Source: DUZB01 sp964407525
Lineage (GTDB): Bacteria > Desulfobacterota > DSM-4660 > Desulfatiglandales > Desulfatiglandaceae
Assembly: GCA_964407525.1 (NCBI GenBank)
Contig: CAYOWC010000073.1
Span: 1 to 18,622 of the forward strand
Length of the DNA stretch: 18,622 nucleotides
Direction: 5' to 3'
A program made the translations under genes and the position numbers. Below, piece by piece: positions 1-7,129 of the stretch. The stretch's first letter is position 1. Each line of letters starts with the position of its first letter. The notes under the pieces were generated by a model. The model saw only the letters and a list, made by a program, of their open reading frames with translations, was not told the origin of the DNA and did not search any database.

Positions 1-97
1 GAAAACGCGAAATCACGAAAGTGTAAACTATTTTTTGGCTTAAATGAAGGATGCCCAGTTCTCCACAATTAAGGTAAATTCAAAAAGGAGCAGAGAT

Positions 98-868
98 ATG
101 GATTTAGGACTGAAAGGGAAGGCTGCTATTGTAACTGGGGCGAGCCGGGGAATCGGCTTGTCGATTGCTTTGGGACTTGCTGATGAAGGCTGCAATCTGG
201 TGATCTGTTCACGCGGCGAAGAGGCTTTGGAAAAGGCGGCTCAGGCTGTCCGGGATAAAGGAGTAGAGGTTGTGGCTGTAGTCGCGGATGTGACACAAGA
301 AAGCGGAGCCGCACAAGTTGTGGACCAGGCCGTGGCCACTTTTCAGCACGTCGATGTACTGGTCAACAACGTCGGTGGGAGCGACTGGAAACCCTTTGTC
401 GACCACAGTGACGAGGACTGGCAGAATATAATAGACCTCAACCTTTTTGCCGCCATACGGATGTGCCGCAGAGTAGTGCCCCTCATGGAACAACAATGCA
501 GCGGCTCCATCGTCATGATCTCATCCATATGGGGCCGTGAATTAGGGGGGCCAATCAGCTATAATGCAACAAAAGCCGCAGAAATTGGATTGGCCAAGAA
601 TCTGGCCAAGGAGTTGGCGCCAAAGGGTATTCGGGTAAACACTGTGGCGCCTGGTTCGATCCTGTTTCCGGGGGGTGGCTGGGACCAGCGGCAAAAGGCC
701 GACCCGGAGGGGATGGCAGACTTTGTAAAACAAAACATGCCCATAGGCCGATTCGGCAGGCCGGAAGAAATAGCCAACATGGTGGTTTTCATGTCTTCTG
801 AGCGGGCAAGTTTTCTCACCGGGGCCTGCATCAATGTGGATGGTTGTCAGTCATTTAGTCTAATATGA
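98..868 (+). CDS. SDR-family NAD(P)-dependent oxidoreductase
   Basis: Classical short-chain dehydrogenase/reductase of 256 aa, the usual family length, which oxidises or reduces a hydroxyl/ketone substrate with NAD(P)H in the cytoplasm. Visible motifs are the cofactor glycine motif TGASRGIG (residues 13-20), NNVG (90-93, variant of NNAG), N115, S142, and the catalytic Y155/K159 in SYNATKA. The C-terminal TG..I.VDGC matches the end of FabG-like members. I start at 98 rather than an in-frame ATG at 44, because AAGGAG sits 7 nt upstream of 98 and the N-terminus MDLGLKGKAA is family-like; the 18 extra residues are basic and unlike the family. The substrate is unknown: FabG-like 3-oxoacyl reductase or a catabolic alcohol dehydrogenase are both possible. 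It converges on the VOC gene. Confidence 0.93.
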   Translation: MDLGLKGKAAIVTGASRGIGLSIALGLADEGCNLVICSRGEEALEKAAQAVRDKGVEVVAVVADVTQESGAAQVVDQAVATFQHVDVLVNNVGGSDWKPFVDHSDEDWQNIIDLNLFAAIRMCRRVVPLMEQQCSGSIVMISSIWGRELGGPISYNATKAAEIGLAKNLAKELAPKGIRVNTVAPGSILFPGGGWDQRQKADPEGMADFVKQNMPIGRFGRPEEIANMVVFMSSERASFLTGACINVDGCQSFSLI

Positions 869-879
869 ATTACACCAAC

Positions 880-920
880 GCCCCCTGAGATCAATTTCTC
901 TGTTTTTTTGTCCAGGGGGC
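880..920. terminator. Hairpin between convergent genes, weak terminator
   Basis: GCCCCCTG (880-887) pairs perfectly with CAGGGGGC (913-920) across a 25-nt loop. It lies between the stops of the convergent SDR and VOC genes. A T-rich run follows on the plus strand (928-933), offset by 7 nt, and another T7 lies in the loop. The position suits termination of the SDR transcript, but the long loop makes it weak. Confidence 0.35.
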
Positions 921-941
921 ATAGCTCTTTTTTCCCGCCTT

Positions 942-1334
942 TTAACTTCTCTCTACAAATTCCACGATGTTTTCGTCCGGGTCCTTGCACATGGCAATGC
1001 GCAGGCCGGGCCGAATTTCTGTCTCTTTCAACGTAAATTCCACCCCTTTTTCTTCGAGTTCCCTGCAAAGATCTGTCAGATTCGTCACCACAAATGTTAC
1101 GTATCTGAATCCCAATTGTTTCTCCAACCCAACAGCTCCTTTGGGTGGTATCGTTTTTGGGTCGATCAGTTTGAAATCGCTTGTTCCGAAGCGAAGACGG
1201 TGCATTGTTCCCAGAAACAGGGAGGTCTCCTCGATAAACTCCAGGCCCAGCAAGTTTTGGTAGAAGTGCAGACTGGCCTTAATATCTCCCACAATTACGC
1301 CAACGTCCAAAGACTCTTTCGCAGGTTTCATCAT
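942..1334 (-). CDS. VOC (glyoxalase/bleomycin resistance fold) family protein
   Basis: A 130-aa vicinal-oxygen-chelate protein with two beta-alpha-beta-beta-beta modules: LDVGVIVGDIKASLHFY at residues 9-25, a second half starting near GFRYVTFVV, and a closing DPDENIVEFVE. Family members bind a divalent metal and act on glyoxals, dioxygenase substrates or acyl-CoAs. Of the usual metal ligands only the last Glu (E125) is in place; the two His positions read D10 and a Tyr, so the metal site may differ or be absent. Met1 is chosen because AAAGGAG (minus strand, 1344-1350) lies 9 nt upstream. A perfect -35 TTGACA (1372-1377, minus) is present, but its best -10 is only 14 bp away. Exact reaction unknown. 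Confidence 0.87.
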   Translation of the reverse strand: MMKPAKESLDVGVIVGDIKASLHFYQNLLGLEFIEETSLFLGTMHRLRFGTSDFKLIDPKTIPPKGAVGLEKQLGFRYVTFVVTNLTDLCRELEEKGVEFTLKETEIRPGLRIAMCKDPDENIVEFVERS

Positions 1335-1564
1335 CTTTTGATGCTCCTTTCTGTATACCCAACTACGGGATTGTCAATAGGTTAAAGTAGTTGCCATCTA
1401 TATTTTTTTTTGTGGGACTATATATTAGGAAGAAGCCGGATACGTGTCAAGAACCATTGTCTATAATGGATCCATTGACTTTGGAGGCTGTTTGGCTTAA
1501 TGCTGTTGTCGATTCGCCAGGGGTGTCCCTGGGAATAAAAATTTCGCAACTCTGGAGGTCTGCT

Positions 1565-2446
1565 ATGCGCCTTAAGCCCGATTGTATTCCTTGTATGCTC
1601 AATCTGACCGTTGAATTCCTCGAGAAGGTAGAGGACCTTGGCCTTTCCATGGAAGAGGCAATGACCCGCATCCTGGAAATCCCCGCCTTTAGGGGCCTCA
1701 ACTGGGAAATTACCCCGCCGGAGGCGGCCGAACACCTCATGAAAGAGATTGTGGCTCTCACCGGGGACAAGGATCCCTTCGGGCCTCTGAAACGCGAGCA
1801 AAACCGGAAGGCTCTCCAACTCTATCCCTGGTTGAAAGAGATGGTGGAGACCTCGCCGGATCCGTTGTACCTGGCCCTGAACCTGGCCGTGAGCGGCAAT
1901 TCTATGGACGTGATAGAAAAAAACGATCCAGAACAACTCCGGCAATTGGTGGAAAAAAGGATGAAGAAGGCGGTACCCGTGGCCACCTTTTCCCAATTTC
2001 AGAAGAGGATCATGGATGCCAAGCGAATCGTCTACCTGGGAGACAATTGCGGAGAGGTGGTCTTCGACCACCTGCTCATGGAGGTAATGACACAGGAGGC
2101 GGGCCCGGAAATAACTTATGTGGTGCGGAGCCACCCCGCACTCAATGACGTCACACTCAAGGACGTAGAGGAACTTGGGCTCGATTGCGACGCTGGCTAC
2201 CTGGAAAATGGTACTGACGGTCCCCTGCCCGGGACCTTACTCTCCAGGTGCTCGGATCGTCTCAGGGAACTCATTCAACGGGCTGACTTGATCATATCAA
2301 AGGGGGGCGGCAATTTTGACACCCTGGATGAAGAGCAGTCTTTGACCACAGACATCTCCTTCCTGCTCATGGCCAAATGCGGACCATACTGCAGGGCATT
2401 AGGGGGCAATAGAAACGAGCCGGTGCTCTCGAACCGCTTTACCTAA
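1565..2446 (+). CDS. DUF89/ARMT1-like metal-dependent phosphatase family protein
   Basis: 293-aa protein of the DUF89 family, whose studied members are metal-dependent damage-control phosphatases acting on sugar or cofactor phosphates (established for the family, not for this protein). Seen here: an N-terminal cysteine pair DCIPC (C7, C10) as in prokaryotic members; the active-site motif LGDNCGEVVFD (D160, N161, D168); NDVTLKD near 194-200; and KGGGNFDTL (246-254), the family's KG.GN motif. A KC pair follows near residue 271. The frame opens at 1391, but I start at ATG 1565: GGAGG lies 6 nt upstream and the preceding 58 codons have no family character. The last ~12 residues after the KC motif are not distinctive. 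Substrate unknown. Confidence 0.85.
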   Translation: MRLKPDCIPCMLNLTVEFLEKVEDLGLSMEEAMTRILEIPAFRGLNWEITPPEAAEHLMKEIVALTGDKDPFGPLKREQNRKALQLYPWLKEMVETSPDPLYLALNLAVSGNSMDVIEKNDPEQLRQLVEKRMKKAVPVATFSQFQKRIMDAKRIVYLGDNCGEVVFDHLLMEVMTQEAGPEITYVVRSHPALNDVTLKDVEELGLDCDAGYLENGTDGPLPGTLLSRCSDRLRELIQRADLIISKGGGNFDTLDEEQSLTTDISFLLMAKCGPYCRALGGNRNEPVLSNRFT

Positions 2447-2469
2447 AGGCCTTCCTGGATACCCCCTGT

Positions 2470-2781
2470 TTTCCAGGATGTAAATGATAAAGGCTCTACG
2501 CGGATTAATGTGAAAAATCGGCATTTCTATAACCGAGGTGTCAGGTGTCAGGTTTCGGGTGTCAGTGTCTATGATCCCAACTTTGGGTTTCTTGAATACG
2601 CAAGTATTGGGTAATGTTATGAATAGGTCGAATGTAAACAGGTTTTTTTCCTGACACCTGACACCTGACACCTGACACCTGACACCCGGTACCTGAGCAA
2701 AATCTATCGGAGACGAAACTTGAATATCACGCAAATCCGCGATGAGCCATGATAAATAACGCACCCCAAGAGACAAAGTAC
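2470..2781. repeat. Imperfect long inverted repeat with CTGACAC heptads
   Basis: Gene-free stretch. The right arm holds five perfect tandem CTGACAC units (2651-2685). The left arm holds the complement GTGTCAG at 2538-2544, 2545-2551 and 2559-2565 with one degenerate unit between. Mirror symmetry continues outward: ATGATAAAGGCTCTACGCGG near 2484-2503 pairs imperfectly with the complement of 2737-2756, sharing GGCTC-NN-CGCGGATT and then GTGA. The whole centres near 2615. It resembles a non-autonomous palindromic repeat; no transposase is present. The minus-strand ORF through it is made of repeat translation (GVRCQVSGVRCQ) and is not a gene. Confidence 0.7.
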
Positions 2782-2795
2782 CCGACAATTTTTCA

Positions 2796-2824
2796 TTGAC
2801 AAGCCCAAGTGGCGGCTTTAGGCT
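2796..2824 (+). promoter_or_regulatory. Possible sigma-70 promoter for the hydroxyacid dehydrogenase
   Basis: TTGACA (2796-2801) is a perfect -35. A poor -10, TAGGCT (3 of 6), follows after 17 bp at 2819-2824. Initiation would fall near 2831, about 60 nt before the dehydrogenase start. Confidence 0.3.
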
Positions 2825-2829
2825 TGGGC
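2803..2829 (+). promoter_or_regulatory. Leader stem-loop upstream of terminator-like hairpin
   Basis: GCCCAAG (2803-2809) pairs with CTTGGGC (2823-2829) around a 13-nt loop. The loop contains GGCGGCTTT (2811-2819), which resembles the 5' arm of the following terminator hairpin and could pair with that hairpin's 3' arm instead. It does not match a riboswitch class I can name. Confidence 0.35.
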
Positions 2830-2834
2830 CAGGC

Positions 2835-2874
2835 AGGCGGTTGCTTTTTGAAAGCAACTTCGCCTTTTTCTTTT
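2835..2874 (+). terminator. Intrinsic terminator or attenuator just before the dehydrogenase
   Basis: AGGCG+GTTGCTTT (2835-2847) pairs with AAAGCAAC (2851-2858) and CGCCT (2861-2865), with a 2-nt bulge and a 3-nt loop, followed by TTTTCTTTT (2866-2874). This is a textbook rho-independent shape. It ends only a few bases before the ribosome binding site GAGGAG (2878-2883), so it either ends upstream transcription or attenuates this gene. Confidence 0.6.
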
Positions 2875-2889
2875 AAAGAGGAGATGAGC

Positions 2890-3873
2890 GTGAAAATAGT
2901 TTTTTTGAACAAACTCAACCGGGCCTGGGCGGAGAACATCGAAGGACTCCGGAAAGAATTCCCCTATGCCATCTTTGTAACCGAACAGAATAATATCGAT
3001 CACGAAATAGAGGATGCCGACGTCCTCGTTGCAGGGGTACTGAGCCTGGATGTGGTCCGACAGGCCAGGAATTTGAAGATGATCTTTGTCCCCTACGTGG
3101 GGTTTGACGCCTTACCGTTGGATCATATCAAAAAACGGGGCATAAGGGTTGCCAATATCCATGTGAACGCACCCTTTGTTGCCGAACGATGCATTGCCAT
3201 GGCCCTGGCCTTTTATGGAAAGGTCGTGGAGTATCACAATGACCTCAAAGAAGATAAAAAATGGCACGGCTACCATGCCTCAGGAAGCGTAAAGGATACC
3301 TGGACATCCATTCAGGGAAGGACCTGCGCAATTATAGGAACGGGGGCCATCGGAACACACATAGCAAGATATCTGAAAGCCTTTGACTGCCGTGTAATCG
3401 GATTCAAGAAAAGGCCATCGGAAGAAATTCCTGCCTGTTTTGACAAAATCACGTTGAACCTCCGTGAAGCCCTGTCTGAAAGCGAACTGGTATTTGTTAC
3501 CCTTCCGTTAACGCCGGAGACAAAGGGACTTTTCAGCGCGGAGATCCTCGCTGGCATGGAAGGGAAATTTCTCGTCAATGTGGGTAGAGGAGAAGTGGTA
3601 GATGAAGAAGGACTTTACCTCGCTTTAAAGAATGGTACCCTAAAAGGAGCAGGATTAGACGTATGGTACAACTATCCGGAAAAGGGAAAGAACACGGCAA
3701 ACCCCTCCCGGTATCCCATAGTGGATCTCCCTAACGTTATTCTCTCACCGCACATTGCCGGTCTCCCTCCCGAGGCGTCTGCAAAAAACATAACTGCTAC
3801 CATTGAAAGCATCAAAGCCTATATCAGAGCCGGCCGCGCCATATCAGAAATGAATATAGACAGAATGTATTAG
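2890..3873 (+). CDS. D-2-hydroxyacid dehydrogenase family protein (NAD-binding)
   Basis: 327-aa cytoplasmic oxidoreductase of the D-isomer 2-hydroxyacid dehydrogenase family, interconverting a 2-hydroxy acid and a 2-oxo acid with NAD(P). Seen: Rossmann motif GTGAIG (150-155), catalytic R233 in VNVGRGEVVDEE, and catalytic H288 in SPHIAG. The third catalytic residue, normally Glu in DVFExEP, is Y262 in DVWYNYP; formate dehydrogenases have Gln there, so an unusual substrate or mechanism is possible. I prefer the GTG start at 2890 because GAGGAG lies 6 nt upstream; ATG at 2884 (two residues longer) abuts that site. The stop overlaps the AGGAGG of the next gene, so the two are probably co-translated. 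Confidence 0.9.
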   Translation: MKIVFLNKLNRAWAENIEGLRKEFPYAIFVTEQNNIDHEIEDADVLVAGVLSLDVVRQARNLKMIFVPYVGFDALPLDHIKKRGIRVANIHVNAPFVAERCIAMALAFYGKVVEYHNDLKEDKKWHGYHASGSVKDTWTSIQGRTCAIIGTGAIGTHIARYLKAFDCRVIGFKKRPSEEIPACFDKITLNLREALSESELVFVTLPLTPETKGLFSAEILAGMEGKFLVNVGRGEVVDEEGLYLALKNGTLKGAGLDVWYNYPEKGKNTANPSRYPIVDLPNVILSPHIAGLPPEASAKNITATIESIKAYIRAGRAISEMNIDRMY

Positions 3874-3884
3874 GAGGTTCGATC

Positions 3885-4694
3885 ATGTCTGAAGCCAAAA
3901 TACGCGATATCACATTCTATTATGATACCCATGGAGAGGGGTACCCTCTGGTTCTCATCCGCGGCCTGGGGAGCAACGCGGACCATTGGTACCCGCAGGT
4001 CCCCGCCTTTTCCTCCTCCTTTCGAGTGGTCTTTTTTGACAACAGGGGTATTGGACGCTCAGCGAAACCCGATACCCCTTACACCATATCGATGATGGCG
4101 GAAGATACGGCAGGGCTTATGGATGCCATCGGCATTTCAAGAGCCCATATCATGGGTCTTTCCATGGGGGGAATGATCGCCCAGGAGATTGCCCTGCAGT
4201 TTCCCGACAAAGTTCATGGCCTTGTACTGGCCTGCACCCACTGCGGGGGGGCCAACGATGTGCCGCCGTCCAAAGAGATCCATTCCTTGTTTTCCGAATT
4301 CATCACCACCGGGACCCCCGAGGCGGCGCAAAAGGCCGGAAAATGCCTCTTCGCAGCAAACACTTTTGTAAAGGCTCCGGAGTTGGTGAAGCAATACCAG
4401 GAAATTTCAGGAAAATTTCCACCGGAAAACAAGACCTTGATCCACCAGTGGGAAGCCATAAAAGGGCATGATACATGGGCCCGGCTCCACCGAATTCAGG
4501 CTCCGACCCTGGTAATCACCGGAGCGGAAGATTCCCTGATCGTGCCGGAAAACTCCAGAATCCTGGCAGAGAAAATTCCCGATGCAAAACTTCGTGTCAT
4601 CCCCGAAGGGGGCCATCAGTTCCTGGTGGAGCAGGCCGACGCAGCCAATGAAGCGATTCTGGCATTTCTCAACGATCTCCCTGCGGAAATATGA
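3885..4694 (+). CDS. Alpha/beta-hydrolase fold protein
   Basis: 269-aa serine hydrolase, similar in layout to 3-oxoadipate enol-lactonases and small carboxylesterases. The catalytic triad is readable: nucleophile S93 in GLSMGG, D216 in GAEDSLIVP, H244 in EGGHQF. The oxyanion segment is RGLG (26-29) and DNRGIGRS (52-59) is the usual strand-turn. No signal peptide, so cytoplasmic. AGGAGG (3872-3877) lies inside the preceding stop region, 7 nt before the ATG, giving close coupling to the hydroxyacid dehydrogenase. The pair suggests hydrolysis of an ester or lactone followed by oxidation of a hydroxyacid, or the reverse order. A weak hairpin (4705-4721) follows the stop. Confidence 0.9.
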   Translation: MSEAKIRDITFYYDTHGEGYPLVLIRGLGSNADHWYPQVPAFSSSFRVVFFDNRGIGRSAKPDTPYTISMMAEDTAGLMDAIGISRAHIMGLSMGGMIAQEIALQFPDKVHGLVLACTHCGGANDVPPSKEIHSLFSEFITTGTPEAAQKAGKCLFAANTFVKAPELVKQYQEISGKFPPENKTLIHQWEAIKGHDTWARLHRIQAPTLVITGAEDSLIVPENSRILAEKIPDAKLRVIPEGGHQFLVEQADAANEAILAFLNDLPAEI

Positions 4695-4740
4695 GAAGAC
4701 CTTCGCTGTTTCTGAAACGGCAGGCATTATTTTAATGAAC

Positions 4741-4769
4741 TTGACGCGGCCAACAACAGATAGTATGAA
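4741..4769 (+). promoter_or_regulatory. Candidate sigma-70 promoter of the liv operon
   Basis: TTGACG (4741-4746, 5 of 6) and TATGAA (4764-4769, 4 of 6) are separated by 17 bp, about 135 nt before livK. A short imperfect terminator-like stem (AAGTGG 4768-4773 / CCACTT 4788-4793, then GTTTTT) overlaps the -10. The match is moderate only. Confidence 0.38.
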
Positions 4770-4807
4770 GTGGCGATACATATTTCACCACTTGTTTTTA
4801 TCGGGTA

Positions 4808-4844
4808 TAAGGAGGTGATGGCAAAAACTCGGTTGGAGTATTGA
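4808..4844 (+). promoter_or_regulatory. Very strong Shine-Dalgarno with an 8-codon leader ORF
   Basis: TAAGGAGGTGAT (4808-4819) is a full complement of the typical 16S rRNA 3' end. It overlaps an ATG (4818) opening an 8-codon frame, MAKTRLEY, that stops at 4842-4844. Spacing from AGGAGG to the ATG is only 2 nt, so translation is doubtful. It could be a leader peptide or a ribosome standby site for livK. Confidence 0.3.
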
Positions 4845-4884
4845 CGGTCAATCTATTAAATAACCTGTCGCGTACAATCGCGAC
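4840..4884 (+). promoter_or_regulatory. Two palindromes upstream of livK, possible operators
   Basis: ATTGAC-G-GTCAAT (4840-4852) is a perfect 13-bp palindrome. GTCGCG-TACAAT-CGCGAC (4867-4884) is a perfect 6-bp inverted repeat with a 6-nt spacer, ending 7 nt before the livK ribosome binding site GGGAGGGAG. Either could bind a dimeric regulator; the second could also fold in the mRNA and modulate livK translation. No regulator gene lies in the window. Confidence 0.4.
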
Positions 4885-4904
4885 AATAAAGGGAGGGAGA
4901 ATCT

Positions 4905-6134
4905 ATGTGCGGCAAAAAGTATGGGCGTATCCTAATGCTGGCTATTCTGGGGCTAACATTCACGGCTATGGATTCCATGGCGGCCAATCGAGACTTTGGC
5001 AAGGCAGAAACCATTCGCATAGGCTCCCTGGGCCCGGTCCAATTGGCGCCTGGGATTGGAATTCACAACTCAACAAAAATGGCCGTTGCTGAAATCAACG
5101 CAGCCGGGGGAATCGACGGGAAAAAAGTGGAGCTTTTCATCGGGGACACGGAAGGGAAGCCCGAGAAAGGCATCACGGCCATGAAAAAGCTCATTCTGGA
5201 GGATAAGGTGGATGTATTGGTAGGCTGTTACTCCAGCGGAGTTGCCCTGGCCCTCCAGCCCTATCTGGCAAAATATAAGATTGTTTATATTGCCACCGGC
5301 ACAGCTTCCACTACCCTGACCAATAATGTGACGAAGAAACCCAAGAAACTTAAATATTTCTTCAGAGATATGATCAACTCCGATCGTCAGCAACAATGGG
5401 CCACAAAATTCCTTACGGAATTTGTAAACGGAAAACTGGGGTTTACCAAGTATGCCATTCTTGCCGAAAACACAAATTGGGTCCAGGCCTATGCGCCGAA
5501 TCTCAAAAAAGACATGGAGGCAGCGGGCCTGGACGTCACCTTCTATGAAATGTTCGATATCGATATCAAGGATTTTTCCCCAACCTTTGTCAAAGCCAAA
5601 TCAACCGGCGCCCAGTGGATCGCCCAGATCGTAAGCCATGCGGCCAGCATTCCTCTGGTCAAGGCTTGGAAAGACACCAAGGTAGCCCCCATGGGCCTGT
5701 GTGACGTGGCGAGCATGGATTCCAAGTTCTGGGAAATGACCGGGGGTAAATGCCTGGGGGAAATCACCTATAACTTCATCGCCCGGGCCCCCCTCACGGA
5801 CAAGACCATACCGTTTTGGGATAAGTATGTGAAAACCTACGGAACCAACCCCGTTTACACCTGCGGCTTCAGCTACGACGCCATATACATGCTGGCCGAT
5901 ATCATCAGGCAGAAAAAATCGTTAAAGTCAGACGATCTTATCTCAGGACTGGAGAATATCTCTTATACCGGCGTTCTCCACGCAAAGACAGGGTTCGATA
6001 AAAAGACCCACGATCTTCTGGAAGGACGATACGTGATGCCCATGGTCCAATGGCAGGATGGCGCGAAACAGACAGTGATCTGGCCCGATGAGTTCAAGAC
6101 GGGTGACTATATGACACCTCCCTGGGAGAAATAA
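4905..6134 (+). CDS. livK: Periplasmic substrate-binding protein, branched-chain amino acid type
   Basis: 409-aa type-1 periplasmic binding protein (LivK/Peripla_BP_6-like), the receptor that delivers substrate to the LivHMGF importer. The N-terminus has a basic start (MCGKKYGR), a hydrophobic run ILMLAILGLTF and a likely signal peptidase site after SMA or MAA near residue 26-27, so it is exported; no lipobox is seen. The mature start (IRIGSLGP.. then INAAGGIDGKKVELF) is typical of the family. GGAGG lies about 8 nt upstream. Members of this family also bind amides, urea, aromatic acids and other small acids, so the neighbouring hydrolase, hydroxyacid dehydrogenase and M24 hydrolase hint at a non-amino-acid ligand (inference). 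Confidence 0.92.
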   Translation: MCGKKYGRILMLAILGLTFTAMDSMAANRDFGKAETIRIGSLGPVQLAPGIGIHNSTKMAVAEINAAGGIDGKKVELFIGDTEGKPEKGITAMKKLILEDKVDVLVGCYSSGVALALQPYLAKYKIVYIATGTASTTLTNNVTKKPKKLKYFFRDMINSDRQQQWATKFLTEFVNGKLGFTKYAILAENTNWVQAYAPNLKKDMEAAGLDVTFYEMFDIDIKDFSPTFVKAKSTGAQWIAQIVSHAASIPLVKAWKDTKVAPMGLCDVASMDSKFWEMTGGKCLGEITYNFIARAPLTDKTIPFWDKYVKTYGTNPVYTCGFSYDAIYMLADIIRQKKSLKSDDLISGLENISYTGVLHAKTGFDKKTHDLLEGRYVMPMVQWQDGAKQTVIWPDEFKTGDYMTPPWEK

Positions 6135-6154
6135 ACAGGAATAGAAGGGCCGAA

Positions 6155-6191
6155 AGGGTCAATAAAGGGCAAATTTGTCCTTTTTGACCCT
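6155..6191 (+). promoter_or_regulatory. Long hairpin between livK and livH
   Basis: AGGGTCAA (6155-6162) pairs with TTGACCCT (6184-6191), and after a single bulged T the inner AAAGGGCAA pairs with TTGTCCTTT (one G-U). This makes a stem of about 16-17 bp with a minimal loop. It has no T-tract after the 3' arm, so it is more likely an mRNA-stabilising or partial-termination element than a full terminator. It lies 20 nt after the livK stop. Confidence 0.65.
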
Positions 6192-6258
6192 CATCGGTCT
6201 TTCAAGCCATGGCACAACTTCGATTTCGTGCACGGAACCTTGGAAAGCAGGGGAACAA

Positions 6259-7119
6259 ATGACCACATTCATGAACATCCTGATACTGGGCGGCATCTGG
6301 GGGGCGCTTTACACCCTGATTGCAGTCGGATTCACGCTCATATTCGGTGTAGCAGGCATCATCAATCTGTCCCACGGCGCGTTCTACATGCTGGGGGCGT
6401 ACCTGGCCTATACCTTCATAACTTTGCTCGGGATGAACGTGCCTATGGGTGCGCTCATAGCCGTGCTGGGTACTGCCATGATCGGCATGCTCATTGACCG
6501 CTATGCCATCAGGTATATGCGGGAAACCCATGTCTACGTTCTCATCATTACGCTGGCCTTTGCCCTTTTCTTCCAGGAACTCATGTACGCCTTCTATGGC
6601 CCCCACGGCAAAGCGGTCGAAAGCTTTATTGCCGGCGACATGACCATTATGAACGTGCATGTGAGCTATCAGAAAATTCTGACCTTTTTCGTATCGGGGG
6701 CCCTGGTTACCCTCCTATGGCTCTTCATCAAAAAGACCAAAACGGGCAAGGCCATTGATGCCGTGGCCCAAAATCGGGAAGCCGCCGTCTTCATGGGGAT
6801 TCAGCCGGAAAAGATCTATATGATCACCATGGGTATCTCCGCAGCCCTGGCAGCCATTGCAGGGGTACTCATCGCCCCGATCCTTGAGGCTGTGCCAACC
6901 ATGTGGGCATTCCCGCTGTTCAAGGCATTCGCCGTGGTGATTATCGGAGGGCTTGGAAGCATTACGGGAGCAATCATTGCAGGGTTGCTTCTCGGATACG
7001 CAGAGACAACAGTCAGCGTGTTGATCTCCGCCAACTATCCGGACTTGGTCTATCTGTTCGCAATTATCCTGGTATTGCTAATACGCCCCAGAGGCCTTAT
7101 GGGGAAACGTTCACACTGA
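6259..7119 (+). CDS. livH: Branched-chain-type ABC transporter permease LivH
   Basis: 286-aa inner-membrane permease, one half of the LivH/LivM pore. It has multiple hydrophobic segments, the conserved GFTLIFGVAGIINLSHGAFY block near the N-terminus, an EAA-type cytoplasmic loop around DAVAQNREAAVFMGI that docks the ATPases, and IIGGLGSITGAIIAG near the C-terminus. The open frame begins at 6175, but the first 28 codons are polar and unlike LivH; ATG 6259 (MTTFMNILILGG) follows a weak GCAGGGGA. Length matches the family. It ends 10 nt before livM, whose ribosome binding site overlaps the livH stop. Confidence 0.93.
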   Translation: MTTFMNILILGGIWGALYTLIAVGFTLIFGVAGIINLSHGAFYMLGAYLAYTFITLLGMNVPMGALIAVLGTAMIGMLIDRYAIRYMRETHVYVLIITLAFALFFQELMYAFYGPHGKAVESFIAGDMTIMNVHVSYQKILTFFVSGALVTLLWLFIKKTKTGKAIDAVAQNREAAVFMGIQPEKIYMITMGISAALAAIAGVLIAPILEAVPTMWAFPLFKAFAVVIIGGLGSITGAIIAGLLLGYAETTVSVLISANYPDLVYLFAIILVLLIRPRGLMGKRSH

Positions 7120-7129
7120 GGAATTTTAT

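Noticed and set aside
2538..2685. Possible CRISPR-like array
   Set aside because: Units are 7-bp tandem heptads without spacers and occur in opposite orientations; no cas gene is present.
2399..2857. 152-codon minus-strand open frame across the repeat region
   Set aside because: Its translation contains GVRCQVSGVRCQ, the direct reading of the CTGACAC heptads, overlaps neighbouring coding ends and has no family character.
4841..5092. 83-codon open frame overlapping livK
   Set aside because: Starts with TTG inside the leader and runs out of frame through the livK signal peptide; no family signal.
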